Shown piece by piece: positions 36,010-47,631 of a stretch of 64,000 bases of DNA. Origin of the DNA: Kudoa neothunni (Eukaryota > Cnidaria). Numbering within the stretch: the first letter of the stretch is position 1; each line of letters starts with the position of its first letter. Under the pieces are notes generated by a model. It was given only the letters and a program-made list of their open reading frames with translations. It was not told the DNA's origin and made no database searches. A program made the translations under genes and the position numbers. The DNA lies in NCBI GenBank assembly GCA_964304625.1, contig OZ199838.1, positions 5,952,001 to 6,016,000 on the forward strand. Direction: 5' to 3'.

Positions 36010-37250
36010 TTGAATAGAAATATAAAACCGTCAAATATATCCATGGTGTCGCCTCAAGAAATGCAAAGGCAGATATTACAGAGAACTTAAATTATCATAA
36101 ATATCCATTTTTAATGAAATTTTAAAAATGAAGATAGAATCAGAGAAATATTTTAAGGATAATTTTTAGTAAAAATAGGGTAAGTTTGTAATCATGATAC
36201 CAATATTTCCCTGGATAAATATGCCCACAATCAGATATGATGGATGTTGTCAAAAAGAATTGAATTAACTGCCACCGACATCAAAGAAAGGAGAAAAGAA
36301 ATTACCATCAAATGCAATATTCGGGTGGTTTCGATGTTTTAAATCAAGATTTTAACTCAATAAAATAAACTTCCGCGGAGAATCTGACAATGTTGACTCA
36401 TGTATAAGTTCTGAATGACTTTATTAACTTAAAAACTTATATGAAGGATACGATGATGATTTTACTTAAAATATAGACGAACCAGCTCTTATTTACTAAC
36501 AGCAACGAGTTACATATTTTCATTTTCTATACTTGCGTATTTTATATTGGAAATTATCGTTATGTAAGCTCCATGGAAAGTCACATAAAGGACATAAAAG
36601 GTCTAAAGAACGCATGGCAGTTTTATTTAGTGGCTTATTTGGTGGAGATAAATTTGAACTTTTGGTTATTAAACTTAGTCAAAGTTGAAATGATTTAAAC
36701 GTATAAATAGTCTCCCAGTTCTATATGAATCCAACACTTTTTGTTGGATGACTGGTGAAATCTTATTATATATAAAATAAATCGATTCCATGCTTATAAA
36801 AAATCCCAAAATATTCTAATATTTCTGGATATTGCAATCTCACAATATAAAAAATCTTTCAGTAACATAAATCTGATCTCTTATCCAAAAATACTGAAAT
36901 TTTATTGCAACTTTTAGATCAAGAGATTATTCAGGAATTCAAATGTCCATATAAAAGGACAGTGATTGAGAGATTTATTTTACGTATCGATGTGGGATTA
37001 GAACCGATTCCTCCAGTCATTTTAGACGTGATGTTGTCGATTAAACAGTAGTAGGAGTATCAAAGCATACCTATAATTATTAGTTTAAAAAAAGGCAGGG
37101 TTCCATATCGATTACTCAATACTGCCTTAACGAATAACATCCTAATTAAACGGACAAAAAATTCGGTGAAATACGTGAAATCTCTTATCTGAATATGTTG
37201 GAAGAAGGGATTAAGGAGGTGATTGCTAATGAAATTTAAATATTGAATAT
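36010..37250 (+). pseudogene. Heavily eroded Tigger/pogo transposase
   Basis: In shifting frames: KERMAVLFSGLFGGDKFELL (about 36605-36664) matches the R.T.L...N..G..K..LLVIGK segment of Tigger proteins. SKNTEILLQLLDQEIIQEFK (about 36888-36947) matches the T..LQPLDQGII..FK block near the third catalytic residue. The region after it (GLEPIPPVILDVMLSIK) fits the C-terminal part. Many stops. Terminal repeats not found. Confidence 0.6.
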
Positions 37251-40200
37251 TAACTTGGTTAAATTTTTTAAACTTTTATCGTCTTTATATTGACGTTATG
37301 TATATGGTGAAGCGTATTGACAAAAAATCAATTTTTCGGAGGTAAATCCATTATCATACCAAAAAACTATGATTTCTTCGGAAGAGTTAAAAAGGATTGA
37401 TTAGACATTCTAACTTCGTTGGAGGAGGTTACATTCAATATAATTTCAAGAAACTTTACTCAGAGGAAAATATCTTATTCCTTTTATCTAAAAAAGATTA
37501 AACATTACAAAATCGAAAATTTATGCATTTTAGCGTTATTATTTAACAAATAATTAAATATTTTTATTATTGCGCAATATCTATCTAATCGCGCGCATGA
37601 ACTATAAACTCAATTATTTTCAGAAAAATTGTTATAAAAGTACATTTCTAAATATACTTTACAATATTAGATATCCTATTCATCACTGGATAGAAATCAT
37701 TCACTCTATTTGGGTCATAATTTAAAATGTTCAGCGTATTTCTGAGATAGCATTCTTCAGTTTCTCCATGTTTGATACATACGCAATGTGGTCATTTTCA
37801 TTTTAAATAGATGGATTGTTCTTATAAGAATAAAAGCCATATTCTATAATTTCTCATGTTTTGTATGATCTAACTGAATAATAATGATATAACAATCTTG
37901 TTAGATTTATTAAAAGTTGAGAATTAAAGGAAAACTTGATCGTCTTTGTGTATCTACAAAGGTGTTCCTTCTGAATTAATTGTCGATAAATTTTTCTTTT
38001 AAATCTAATATTGGGAATTTATTTATAAACAGATTTGGATTTACCAAGGTTTGGTTGAGTAAGAAAAAGCAAATGATCTACGTAAGAACCATGACATATA
38101 TGGGTGCGCGCGTGTAAAGAATGAAGTTATTATTTTACGTTTAATTCAATTTCGACATTCGTGATTTCATCTTATATAATCGTCAATATTTATATTCATT
38201 AAAAATTTTTTTAACAATGATTCAATTAGATATTATTACAGTTGAAAAACGTAATTAAATATTTTTATAAAAAACAGGCTTTAAAATGTTAATTTTTAAT
38301 TGTGAGAAAAAAAACATAATTAAATCAAAAAAATGCTATTTTTTAAAATATATTATTCGCTTTTTAATACTTATTATTTATAATTATAGGCCTGTTTTCA
38401 GTATTTAAACATTTTTTTAATTACACTACTAAAATTTTTTTGCGGTTTTCAATAGCTAAATTTAAAAAATATGTGATTAATATTGGAAGATATCTACCAT
38501 CGGATTTTTTAAACAGTTGTTTCCCATATTATAATGGTACAAATCTATATGCTATTTATAATTAAAAATATAACACCTATAATAATTTTAATCAGGAAAG
38601 GTTAAACAGAAATATTATTTTTTTCTTATTAGTTTATAATTTAATTCCTCGATGCAAGTCTTATTTTCCTAAAAAAATATTATACTAGGAGTTACATAAA
38701 AATAAAAATTCTGCTCCATACAGCCGTTAGATTGCGCAGACACCAACAAAACTTAGTAATGTTTCGAAGTTAATATAAAATATGATTATTTTAATAAACT
38801 TTTATACTCGTGAGTTATTTTGTTATTACTTCATTTTAATATTTTATGGAAGGTTTAACGAATTTTTTAATCCATTCGCACCTTTATATACTTATCTTGC
38901 AAATTTTGGGTAATAGACATTTTAGTTTATTATTACTCATTAGAAGTTTATTTTAATTGATTCATTAAATCGAAAGAAAGTAAAATTTAATCATATTGTT
39001 ATTACTGATTGTTGTTGGTCAGATTCTTCCAAGATTCTATCGGGCCACGTATATTTTATTTATCATCAATTTGATCATCGATTTAGGATCTCAGAGATAT
39101 ATGCATCAAAGAAGTCAATTTATATTCAGTAATTAAGCTTACAGTTTTCCATATAAAATATTTAAATGTCATCCACATTGTTAGCATTATACATTTGTCG
39201 TAATTGCATCAATAACATTCAATACAATAAAATTATTTTCTACATTGCCGCAAAAATATTTTTTAATTTAATCAGAAATTAAAACTCTGCTCTAATGAAG
39301 AAATTTATTCTGTATTTTTATTATCATCCATTTTATGAAAAATATTAGAGTTGACTTAACCCTAAAAAAATCTAATAATGAAGGCGTACAAAACTTTTTA
39401 TTATTATATTTTTTGTATTTATGTACAGTGACCACACATATAGTCTAAAACCAACGAATCTACTCAGTTTTAAAGAACGACATGCAATCCTGAAATAAAA
39501 CCAAGATACTAATAAATTTAGGCACGTGGATAAAATTTATAGTTATAAAATATTCCCGTTTTTCCGAAATGACCATTACTTCAACTTTTGTAGTTTAATG
39601 AATTAACCCAGAATAATTTTTATCAATATATAAATATAAAAATCACTAAATAATGATTATACACGTTGATTTGGAGACATTGTTAAATTTAATAGTAACT
39701 AAAATTAGTGCGCAATACCAATTTTCTAGCATTTATAAAGAACATTTTTTAAATAAATAATTTCAAGTGTTTCCTTAATAGCTTATAAGACTTATAAGAT
39801 AGAACTGCACCTTAGAAAACGATAAAATAATGACACAAAACGAAAAGTGTGCAATATCCACCTACGCAATACCGTTGTTGATTGTAAGTGTTAAATGACG
39901 TAACCAATGGGAGACACTATTTTTCGCGGGTCTGAGAGGATTGCGTAAATCAGGTAACTGACCAGATTTATGTTCATCCTATTCCTGTATAGTTTAGATT
40001 ATTTTGAGAAATATATTGTTTGTTTTTCGTTAAATTAAAACATAGCAATTTTAAAATAAACTACATGTCAAATATAGATATTTTCATATGTATATTACAT
40101 TGTATAACTATGCAGAATATTTTGTGATGGTTATACTGAGGAGAGAAAGTGAGTTATTTATTTTCGAACACATCTATAAGAAGGATATGTTTTTATGGAG

Positions 40201-40290
40201 ATAACGATTATTACACGTTCCAATAGAATATCGATGAATGTTAACATGAGTTTGAGATTTGACAATGAAATTTTTTAATCACTTGAGGAT
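37251..40290. other. 3-kb AT-rich desert
   Basis: Extremely AT-rich and stop-dense on both strands. A TACAGTGACCACACATATAG sequence at 39424 resembles a Tigger-type end, but no partner is visible. Confidence 0.4.
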
Positions 40291-40705
40291 TCATAAACTA
40301 ACGATTTTGTCAATAATTTGATTTGCCATCTCCTTTGTGAATAATTTTTTGAATACCACCTTGATGAACGAGAGTTGAGCTAAATAGCTGGAATGTGGAT
40401 TGCGATCCAGCCAACAGTAGATCATTCGAACCGCAGCCCAAATAGAGTCCTTTTTTTGAATGTCGTTTATCACTTCCAGCACACTGGAACCAAATTCCAA
40501 AGGAAATTTGTATTCCCATTTGTACACCATTATCACACAATAGGCGATGTGATGTATTTGTTCTGCGGTCAACTTTCGCTTAGAGTTTTCATACTCTATA
40601 TGTATATTTGTTTGTTAGATAAAAGTATAGAAATTATTTATATATACTAATAAGTTTGTTGGAAATTTTCACGGGAGGTTTCATCTCGTTCTCAACAATA
40701 ATCAT
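40291..40705 (-). CDS. Unrecognised 120-aa protein, two exons
   Basis: Exons 40648-40705 and 40291-40595 join in phase across a 52-base GT-AG intron. The protein starts MIIVENEMKPPVKISNK and has a helical-looking body (AEQIHHIAYCVIMVYKWEY, SIWAAVRMIYCWLDRNP, KKLFTKEMANQIIDKIVSL). No signal peptide, no metal-binding or catalytic motif, and no family that I recognise. Codon composition and clean splice sites make it look real. The 3' end is a TAA in the last exon. Confidence 0.55.
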
Positions 40706-41877
40706 CGCACTTGAGGAGACACTGCTGTTAGTCTAATTTTTTAGATTAATATAAATTATACTATGTATGTGCTTTGATAAATACGAAATTCAAATATTCA
40801 GTAGTAACCCTATGTGGCGGAAAATAATGAGGTTAATTTCAAATGTGGATATGATTAGATTTTTTGTAACAAACAGCCATAAATAACCATGACTAAAATA
40901 TTTGGAAATAGAAACATAACATAGAAGCAAATAGATTAATTGTAATTATGAGTAGTTTATTTACGGTTAATAACAATTAGGCCCGTATAAAATATTATTT
41001 ATTTAAATCATAAATAACATAATTGTTAGCTAGTAGCATTTGAAATAATAAGACAATTTTAAAATATATCTATAGATAAATGATTCCACAAGTGAGAAAA
41101 GTACGTTAAAGATTTATTTAAAGGTGAAGGATAATTTTGACAAACCTAAAATTAATCTGTTCTAAATAACGACGAATCTTTTTTTATTTAGAAAAGTTTT
41201 AGAGTACGTATTTTTATAATATGAAATATAAGAATACATAAAATAGGGGATATATTTTCATCCAACAACTCTCGCTCAGCCGATCTTCTGAATATAAATA
41301 TAAATATATTCTGAAATTTTGAACGCAAAAATATTATAGTAAATGTTCAAAATAAATAATTTTTCTTAACTTAGTTTATAAAAAATCCATTTTACGTTTT
41401 TTCTATGTACTGAGATACAATTCGATTATTATTGTTTTAAAATGCCAAAAAAGCCCAGGAAATTAATTTATTGTTCATAAAAATATGAAAAATTATCTAA
41501 ATTTGATCAAAAGCGGTCTTTGAGTCATTTCGCAAAGTTTTTATTATAAGCTTAATTAGTGTTTTTCAAAAGTCAAATTGCTAAACAAATCTTATTTTAA
41601 TTACTCTAAAATTTTCCACAAAAAATAAATGTAAACAAAAGTTGAAAGACATTTATTAAGAAAACATTTAATGTTTTCTTAATAAATCTAAAAAATGATT
41701 AATAATTTTAATTTCGAATATTACTTTTGTATTAATTTCCATAATTTAAAGTTAAAATTCCCCACCAAAATTTAGTTATTTCAATACATTGTAATTAATT
41801 TTTTCATTAAACACTAATTTATTGAATATTTCCTCCCATTCTTATATATCAATTATCTACATATAAACACTTTAATA
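40706..41877. other. AT-rich intergenic stretch, no gene seen
   Basis: A 16-base inverted repeat (TTAAGAAAACATTTAA / TTAATGTTTTCTTAA) around 41655-41688 is the only structure noticed. Confidence 0.35.
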
Positions 41878-41881
41878 TTAA

Positions 41882-42472
41882 CCCTTAATAGGTGACCTTG
41901 GCTCCACGTACCCATCTGAGCAGTAAATTGAACATAATTCATTCAAGAAATTTTTTAAACGTTTTTATTACACGTAAATTGTTAAATTTTTATTTTAGGC
42001 CAATGTGACGCTAAAAAGGATTATGACAATAGCAATGTGGTTTATTTTATTTAAAAGTTAATCTCACAATTACGCATATAAGTGTATCAATGTCAGGTTC
42101 GAATTTCTCAAATCAATTATCTACTGACAAATTATCGATACGGTTGCTTTTAGTTCATTTATTGTGTCTTTTTAAAGAATTCCGGAATATATGAAAGATA
42201 AACCTAATTGCCGACGACAATTTTTATTGGATATATTCTCCTCGTTGATTGTAAACCACCTTCAAGCGTTCTCTTGGAGCACTAGGATTTAAATTCAATA
42301 AAAAAATTTACCTGTTTGAGTTTCCCTAACAATAAATTATTTACCGTATATCATGTATTTTTTATCGCGCAATAACGTCTTAAAGCAAGCAAATACAACT
42401 TAAAATATAATCCAATAAAGGATAGGAATTAATCCGGGTTGGCTCGTCGAACCCAAGGTCACTTATTAGGGG
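41882..42472. mobile_element. 591-bp piggyBac-type MITE with TTAA duplication
   Basis: Flanked by TTAA at 41878-41881 and 42473-42476. The left end CCCTTAATAGGTGACCTTGG and the right end read inward CCCCTAATAAGTGACCTTGG are inverted repeats of about 25 bases starting with CCC, as in piggyBac elements. No transposase inside. The end sequence differs from the palindromic piggyBac-like family near 49.9-56.7 kb. Confidence 0.75.
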
Positions 42473-42527
42473 TTAATCCAACGATCAATAATATCAAGTC
42501 GATAAAGCCAAATTAATAATGTTTATA

Positions 42528-43197
42528 TTAAACAAATGCTGAATTAAGCATATCCAAATTGATGATAAACTCTGATTGATCGCCACATAAAACCTTATAG
42601 AGAGCAATAAACCGCTCTAAGTTGGATTTCACCACCACTGCATTAAGTGTATAAAATAGCTCAGCAGCAATAAATGATAATAATAGACTGATAATACCTG
42701 ATGTATGGGTTCAGATTTTTCGCGATGTGACTGAGAGTTAATGACGATGGTGGACTTTTGGCTTTTTTTTGAAATGAAGATATCTGAAATGGCACGACCA
42801 AGTCGATTTTTAAAACGATTATTCAATTTCGACGTGAGATGTTGGTTTTCTTCTTCCAACTTAGTAAGAGAGACTTTTAGGCGATTATTTTCTTCATTAT
42901 AAACTTTCATTTGATCTTTCCAGTGTTTTAGTTCCAGTTTCAATTCTGCTATTCTGTCTTCAGCTTCTTGGAGACACCGACTTGAGTGCTAAAAATGAAA
43001 GTCAGTTTTCCATTTGAAAATTACATAAAATTAAAACAAAATTGTAATCTCTCTGTTGGTTGATATTTGCGTTCGCTGATATAAATGATGCTCACCATTT
43101 CATTGTTACGATAAAAAAATAGTTTTTCAGAAAATGTGGCCGCCTCACCAGGTTGTTTTAGTGAAGAACTGAGATCAGCAGATGTCCAAGAGCTCAT
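42528..43197 (-). CDS. 174-aa coiled-coil protein, three exons
   Basis: Exons 43096-43197, 42698-42988 and 42528-42659 join in phase 0. They give MSSWTSADLSSSLKQPGE at the start, a coiled coil at about 40-85 (CLQEAEDRIAELKLEL, KVYNEENNRLKVSLTKLEEE), a basic Ser/Lys-rich linker with a possible phosphorylated stretch (SKKSQKSTIVINSQSHREKS) and a hydrophobic C-terminal segment ending AFV. The segment HWKDQMKVYNEENNRL resembles the QWKQQL..Y.EE..RL stretch in the Homer coiled coil, but no EVH1 domain is present and the match is short, so I do not assign a family. The gene starts about 380 bases downstream of the DNAJB12 stop on the same strand. Confidence 0.7.
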
Positions 43198-43573
43198 TTC
43201 CGCTAGTTGGCGTTATCTGACTGACAGTAATTTTCAGACAAAAATCCACCTGAGAGTTGTAGGGATTGAGTAATTCCGACTGGAATTTGACCAACAGTTC
43301 CCAGCCTTATTAATCACAAAGCGAATCCTCTCTCTTTGATCTACCCGCAACCGAAATAACTTTCCCATTTTTACCAATCATATAGGAATTAAATAACGCC
43401 GAAACACACTATCCATTCGATACACAATAAAAACACATTCAAAACCCATAAAAATATCACATATAAACAATTAATAAAGGATTAACATATTATTTCTACA
43501 CAGGAACTAAAATTATCCTCCTATCCATCGTCCACTGCATGTTAATGCAATCGACAGTTTCTTTAGTTCAAAA

Positions 43574-45236
43574 TCAGCTGGACGTCACACCATCTATCAA
43601 TTTTTTGATTCGTATATATTCATCACACGAGGGAGTTGGGTAGTTTTGAGCTTCCAGTCTAGTCTTTTTATTGCCCCACAACATTGCATTCATTCTCAAA
43701 TGTTCTCCTTGTTGTGCCGAAAATAACGCCATTCAAATTATCCATACATACACACATACGAACACAAACAAATACTTGTCCTTTGTTCGTTGTAACAATC
43801 ATTTTGTAGATGGCGTAAAAAAATTCCTTCTATTTCCACTTCGAGAATGTTCAATTTTTTTCCTTGATACTCATTCGAAAATCCAGACTAATAATGTAAT
43901 TATAAAAGCCATTATCGTTTATAATTCGTGATATGTATCAAATAAATGGATTAGACTTACTTTAACATAGTACGGTACCTTGCAGAGATGTGTATATTTT
44001 CTAGTTGTATACAATCTATCATTTAGTTAATTAATCAATTAATTCATCACTAAGAAACTAGTTCCTAAAAGAATTACCCATCTTTTTGAAAACTATAAGC
44101 AGGGTCACTTTGAAATAAGTGTGACAGAATTGATATCAAAATAAACAAGAAAACAGGCAATAGTTGTATTAGATAGGAATGATTTTGTCGATGCGCATTA
44201 TGTTGTGACGGGTGAGTCTAAGATTAAAAACGTAAGTGAATGAAATATTTAAAAAACACAAATCACATTGGGTGTAGATCGAGTGCGACGAGTAGAATAT
44301 TGTTGGTTGAGGTTTGGGTGGATATGGTGAGTAAAGACATGAGCTCCATTGAATGTGAAAGTATCTATATAGCAACGAATCTAGTTACCAACACAGCCAA
44401 ATACAACTATGATTAAATTACTGAAACCTGGCCCCATGGCTCCATGCATTGCTGCATTGGCAAAAAATTGAGCAAATAAATCATGTGCAGACATTTGATT
44501 ATCTGAGAATAAAAAATTCAGTAACATAAAAAAATATTTAGAAAAATTACTATAAAACCGATTTTGATTAAATGGCGAATGAGACTGACGATGCTCGTCA
44601 TCATCAGGACCAACTTCATCGTATTCTCGACGTTTCGCAGGATCATTTAGAATAGTGTACGCGTTGCTTACCGCTTTAAATACATCACCAGATCCAGGAG
44701 CCTTATTTTTATCGGGGTGGAATTTAAGGGCCATTTTTTTGTAGGCTTTCTTTAAATCAATTGACGCTGCGGTTTTCGACACGCCAAGAAGTTCGTAAAA
44801 ATCTTTACATTTCTTTGCTCTGTTAAACAGAATATTTTTAATTGATACAAAATTATCATATCACAACCACCAATCAAATCCGATCTAATGATTAGAACGG
44901 TCAGCATACTTTTTAACTTGCTCAAGTTGATGTTGCGTGTACACAGGAGGAGTAGGTTCAGTGGAATCGTTAGAGTTGGAAGGTGGTTCTTCTTTGACCT
45001 CACTTTCATTTGTGATATTATTTATTTTGCTTTTGGTGGAATATCTTTTCATTTTTTCATATTTATCTAGATAAAAAATTAACTATATTTGTATTCAAAT
45101 ATTACAAACCCTCATTAACAATAGATTCATCCATCCTACGAGCTTTCGATATGAATTTGAATGCTTTATTGTAGTCACCTTGGGCAAAGGATTCATCTGC
45201 TAGTGAAACACATCGCTGCGCCTCATCCTTGTTCAT
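43574..45236 (-). CDS. DNAJB12: DNAJB12/DNAJB14-type ER membrane J protein
   Basis: Nine exons join in phase: 45110-45236, 44910-45066, 44551-44819, 44428-44502, 44267-44364, 44078-44217, 43961-44015, 43776-43887, 43574-43707, giving 388 aa (human DNAJB12 about 375). The N-terminus MNKDEAQRCVSLADESF is the family's DEA..C...A signature. The J domain (about 101-166) keeps HPDKN at 129-133, which stimulates Hsp70 ATPase. A DLFAQFF segment follows. A transmembrane helix lies at about 258-276 (LIQLLPVFLFILISILS). The lumenal DUF1977-like part has VPYYVK, SNEYQGKKLNILEVEIE and LQNDCYNEQ. The role is recruitment of Hsp70 at the ER membrane for quality control and ERAD. The order and lengths fit the family throughout. 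Confidence 0.95.
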
Positions 45237-47631
45237 TCTTCTTAATCCGGAGTGACATGTCGGATGATTTCGGTTAGAAACCTCATCTGTCGCGGTGTTA
45301 GGGGTGATTATTGAGGAAGATTTTTTTGATCATTAACATTAATAATCTTGACTGGTTTACTTTATTAAAAAATACGGAGATGAATACCAATTGTATAGGG
45401 TAGTTATCAAATAGCCACAATGCACATACAGATTTAGTTTGGTTGTTTGACGCCAAATTACATGTTCTATTTGCGATGCAAGTTAGTATAAAACTCCAGA
45501 TAAGATTTTTTAGATATAAAGTCGTATTGTTAGGAAATTGATCCATAATTTGTTTATTTATTTGAGTAATTGAATAATCTTATATCAATTAACATTATTT
45601 TTGAATAGTTTCACCTAAAAATATTAAAAAAAATAATCGTGTATAAACAAAAAAGACTAAAAGTAATAATATATAAATATAAACAGTTATATTTGTATAC
45701 TTATAGAATTCTTAAATCCAATCAAATTCGGAAGCTACTACTAGCTGGATAGAGTTACACCGGAAAGTATTTCTTTGATGATAGCTAGAAACATTTATTT
45801 ATTGATGTAAGCAACTATTTCCGATAATTTTTGAATCACCCACTATAAAATATTTATTTTTATTATGCGAAAATGAAAGATTTTGTAATTAAGATTGTTT
45901 AATGTTGTTTTCACGCTTTTTACTTTTAAGTAACAAATATATGGCTGCCGGTCGTCACAGTCGTTTAATTAATAATTATAAAACACGGAGATAAATGTAT
46001 TTCATCTAAATTGTTCGATTCAATTTGTTATTCAAGATCCAAGATTTACCAAGTTTCGAACTAACATTGAAAGTTACCTAAAAAGTCTTAAATCTAATTT
46101 TATCCATGTCATCACTTCTTTTTTACGTATCATAATCTAAACCAGTTAATCTCAAAATAGGGTATAAGCCATAGTGCTGCTAAAGAGAGAATAAATTGAT
46201 CATGATACGAATGAAATAGATCAGATGTGGACAAATGGGTTAGAGCAGTATTTCCCAACATGAAGCATGAGAATTTTAGAACTTTTAATGAACCACTCTG
46301 GTAGGACGCGGAAAATCTCGAGTATTGGTGTCACACGGATAATGGTGAGATTATTGGGAAGTATAACGTACTTTGAAGCCAATATCGGGATTTTCGATAT
46401 TGTTTATTTTTAAGTGACGATTAATATCATAATAAATACAAAAATTAATGACTAATTATATAAAAATTAATAATAATATTTAACGTGCCTTTCATCCGAA
46501 TATAATCAAAATGGTTTGAATCTCAATCTTATCTCATTTAGAATCGTATATCCTTTTTTTGATTAAACACGATATAATATTGATTAATTTTGTATTGCAT
46601 TATTTATTTTCGGTTCATTAGCCCCGTATACACCAAAGTCCTTCATAATGAAAGTTGGATTATCACGAGTTTCATTTGACGCTGTTTTTGACAGAATGAA
46701 GAACTTAAGATGTTAATTTTTAAGGTCCATCGATAGAATAAGTTCGATATGGTCGAATATATTTTAATTTCAATAAGGGAAGAAAATTACATTACTTGCT
46801 TTCAAATTTTAATGTGATAGGGAGCATTATTCAATGTTATGAACAGTTCAAGTTAATACAATCAATATTTTTGCAAAAGGTGGGGCATGGAACTTTTGTT
46901 CAAGAAAAAGCGAGACGCAATAGAAAAATGGTTGGGAAACACTGGGATAGAGAATATATAGGGTTACTGGCAAATTTCAAAGTTTTTGTTGGAATGAATG
47001 GTGGAATTAAATTATTCAGGAGTTTTATACTAAGAAAAATAGTCTCCTTTTATCTAACTTATTAATAGTTTGAATATCTTTTCTAGTACACATTTTTGGA
47101 GTAAGTATCAACAAAGTCACGAATGAAATAAAAAATTAAGTACCTTAAATTTTGTGCTTTTTTGAAATAGAATATAGATTTCCCTACCTCTTTATTAAAT
47201 TAATTTGATTAAATAAAACGTTTGAATAGTTTTTTATTACAATATTTTTGTTAAAATTTTCATAAGCAGGTGATTTTTGACGTTTTTTAAAATGAAATGA
47301 AAAACATCTGATTTCAATTAGAAAATATTTATTTAAAATGGATTTGTTGAAAAAAATAAATATATATCTAATATATCGTTCGTTGAATAATAAAAAATCA
47401 AAATTTTTAATTATTTTTAATTCCAACTGCTAAACCATTATTTCCGCGTCGACAAATCTCAATTATTAATTTAATTGTGAATATTTTTAACAATTAATTA
47501 AATTTCTTCGGGTAAAAATTTTTTACCTTGTAGTCTGGAATCTCATAATTCACGTTAACCCAAGGTCTATTTAATGAAACATCACAGGCGCACGCATAGA
47601 TATTTCGATCAATTTTGGTTTTCCTCTCCCA
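45237..47631. other. Intergenic region between DNAJB12 and DOLK
   Basis: A short ORF at 45298-45546 (-) immediately upstream of DNAJB12 has no motif and is probably 5' flank. A hAT-like end (CAGTATTTCCCAAC) starts at 46246. An open stretch 46796-47065 (+; contains KARRNRKMVGKHWDREYIG) may be a transposon relic but is unassigned. Confidence 0.35.

Noticed and set aside
39424-39450. TACAGTGACCACACATATAG as a new TA-target element
   Set aside because: No inverted partner within several kilobases, so a chance match cannot be excluded.
45298-45546. Minus-strand ORF upstream of DNAJB12 as an extra first exon
   Set aside because: MNKDEAQRC at 45236 already matches the family start. The ORF has no family similarity and ends in a stop.
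46796-47065. 89-aa plus-strand ORF as a real gene
   Set aside because: No start context, no splice partner and no recognised motif. Left as intergenic.
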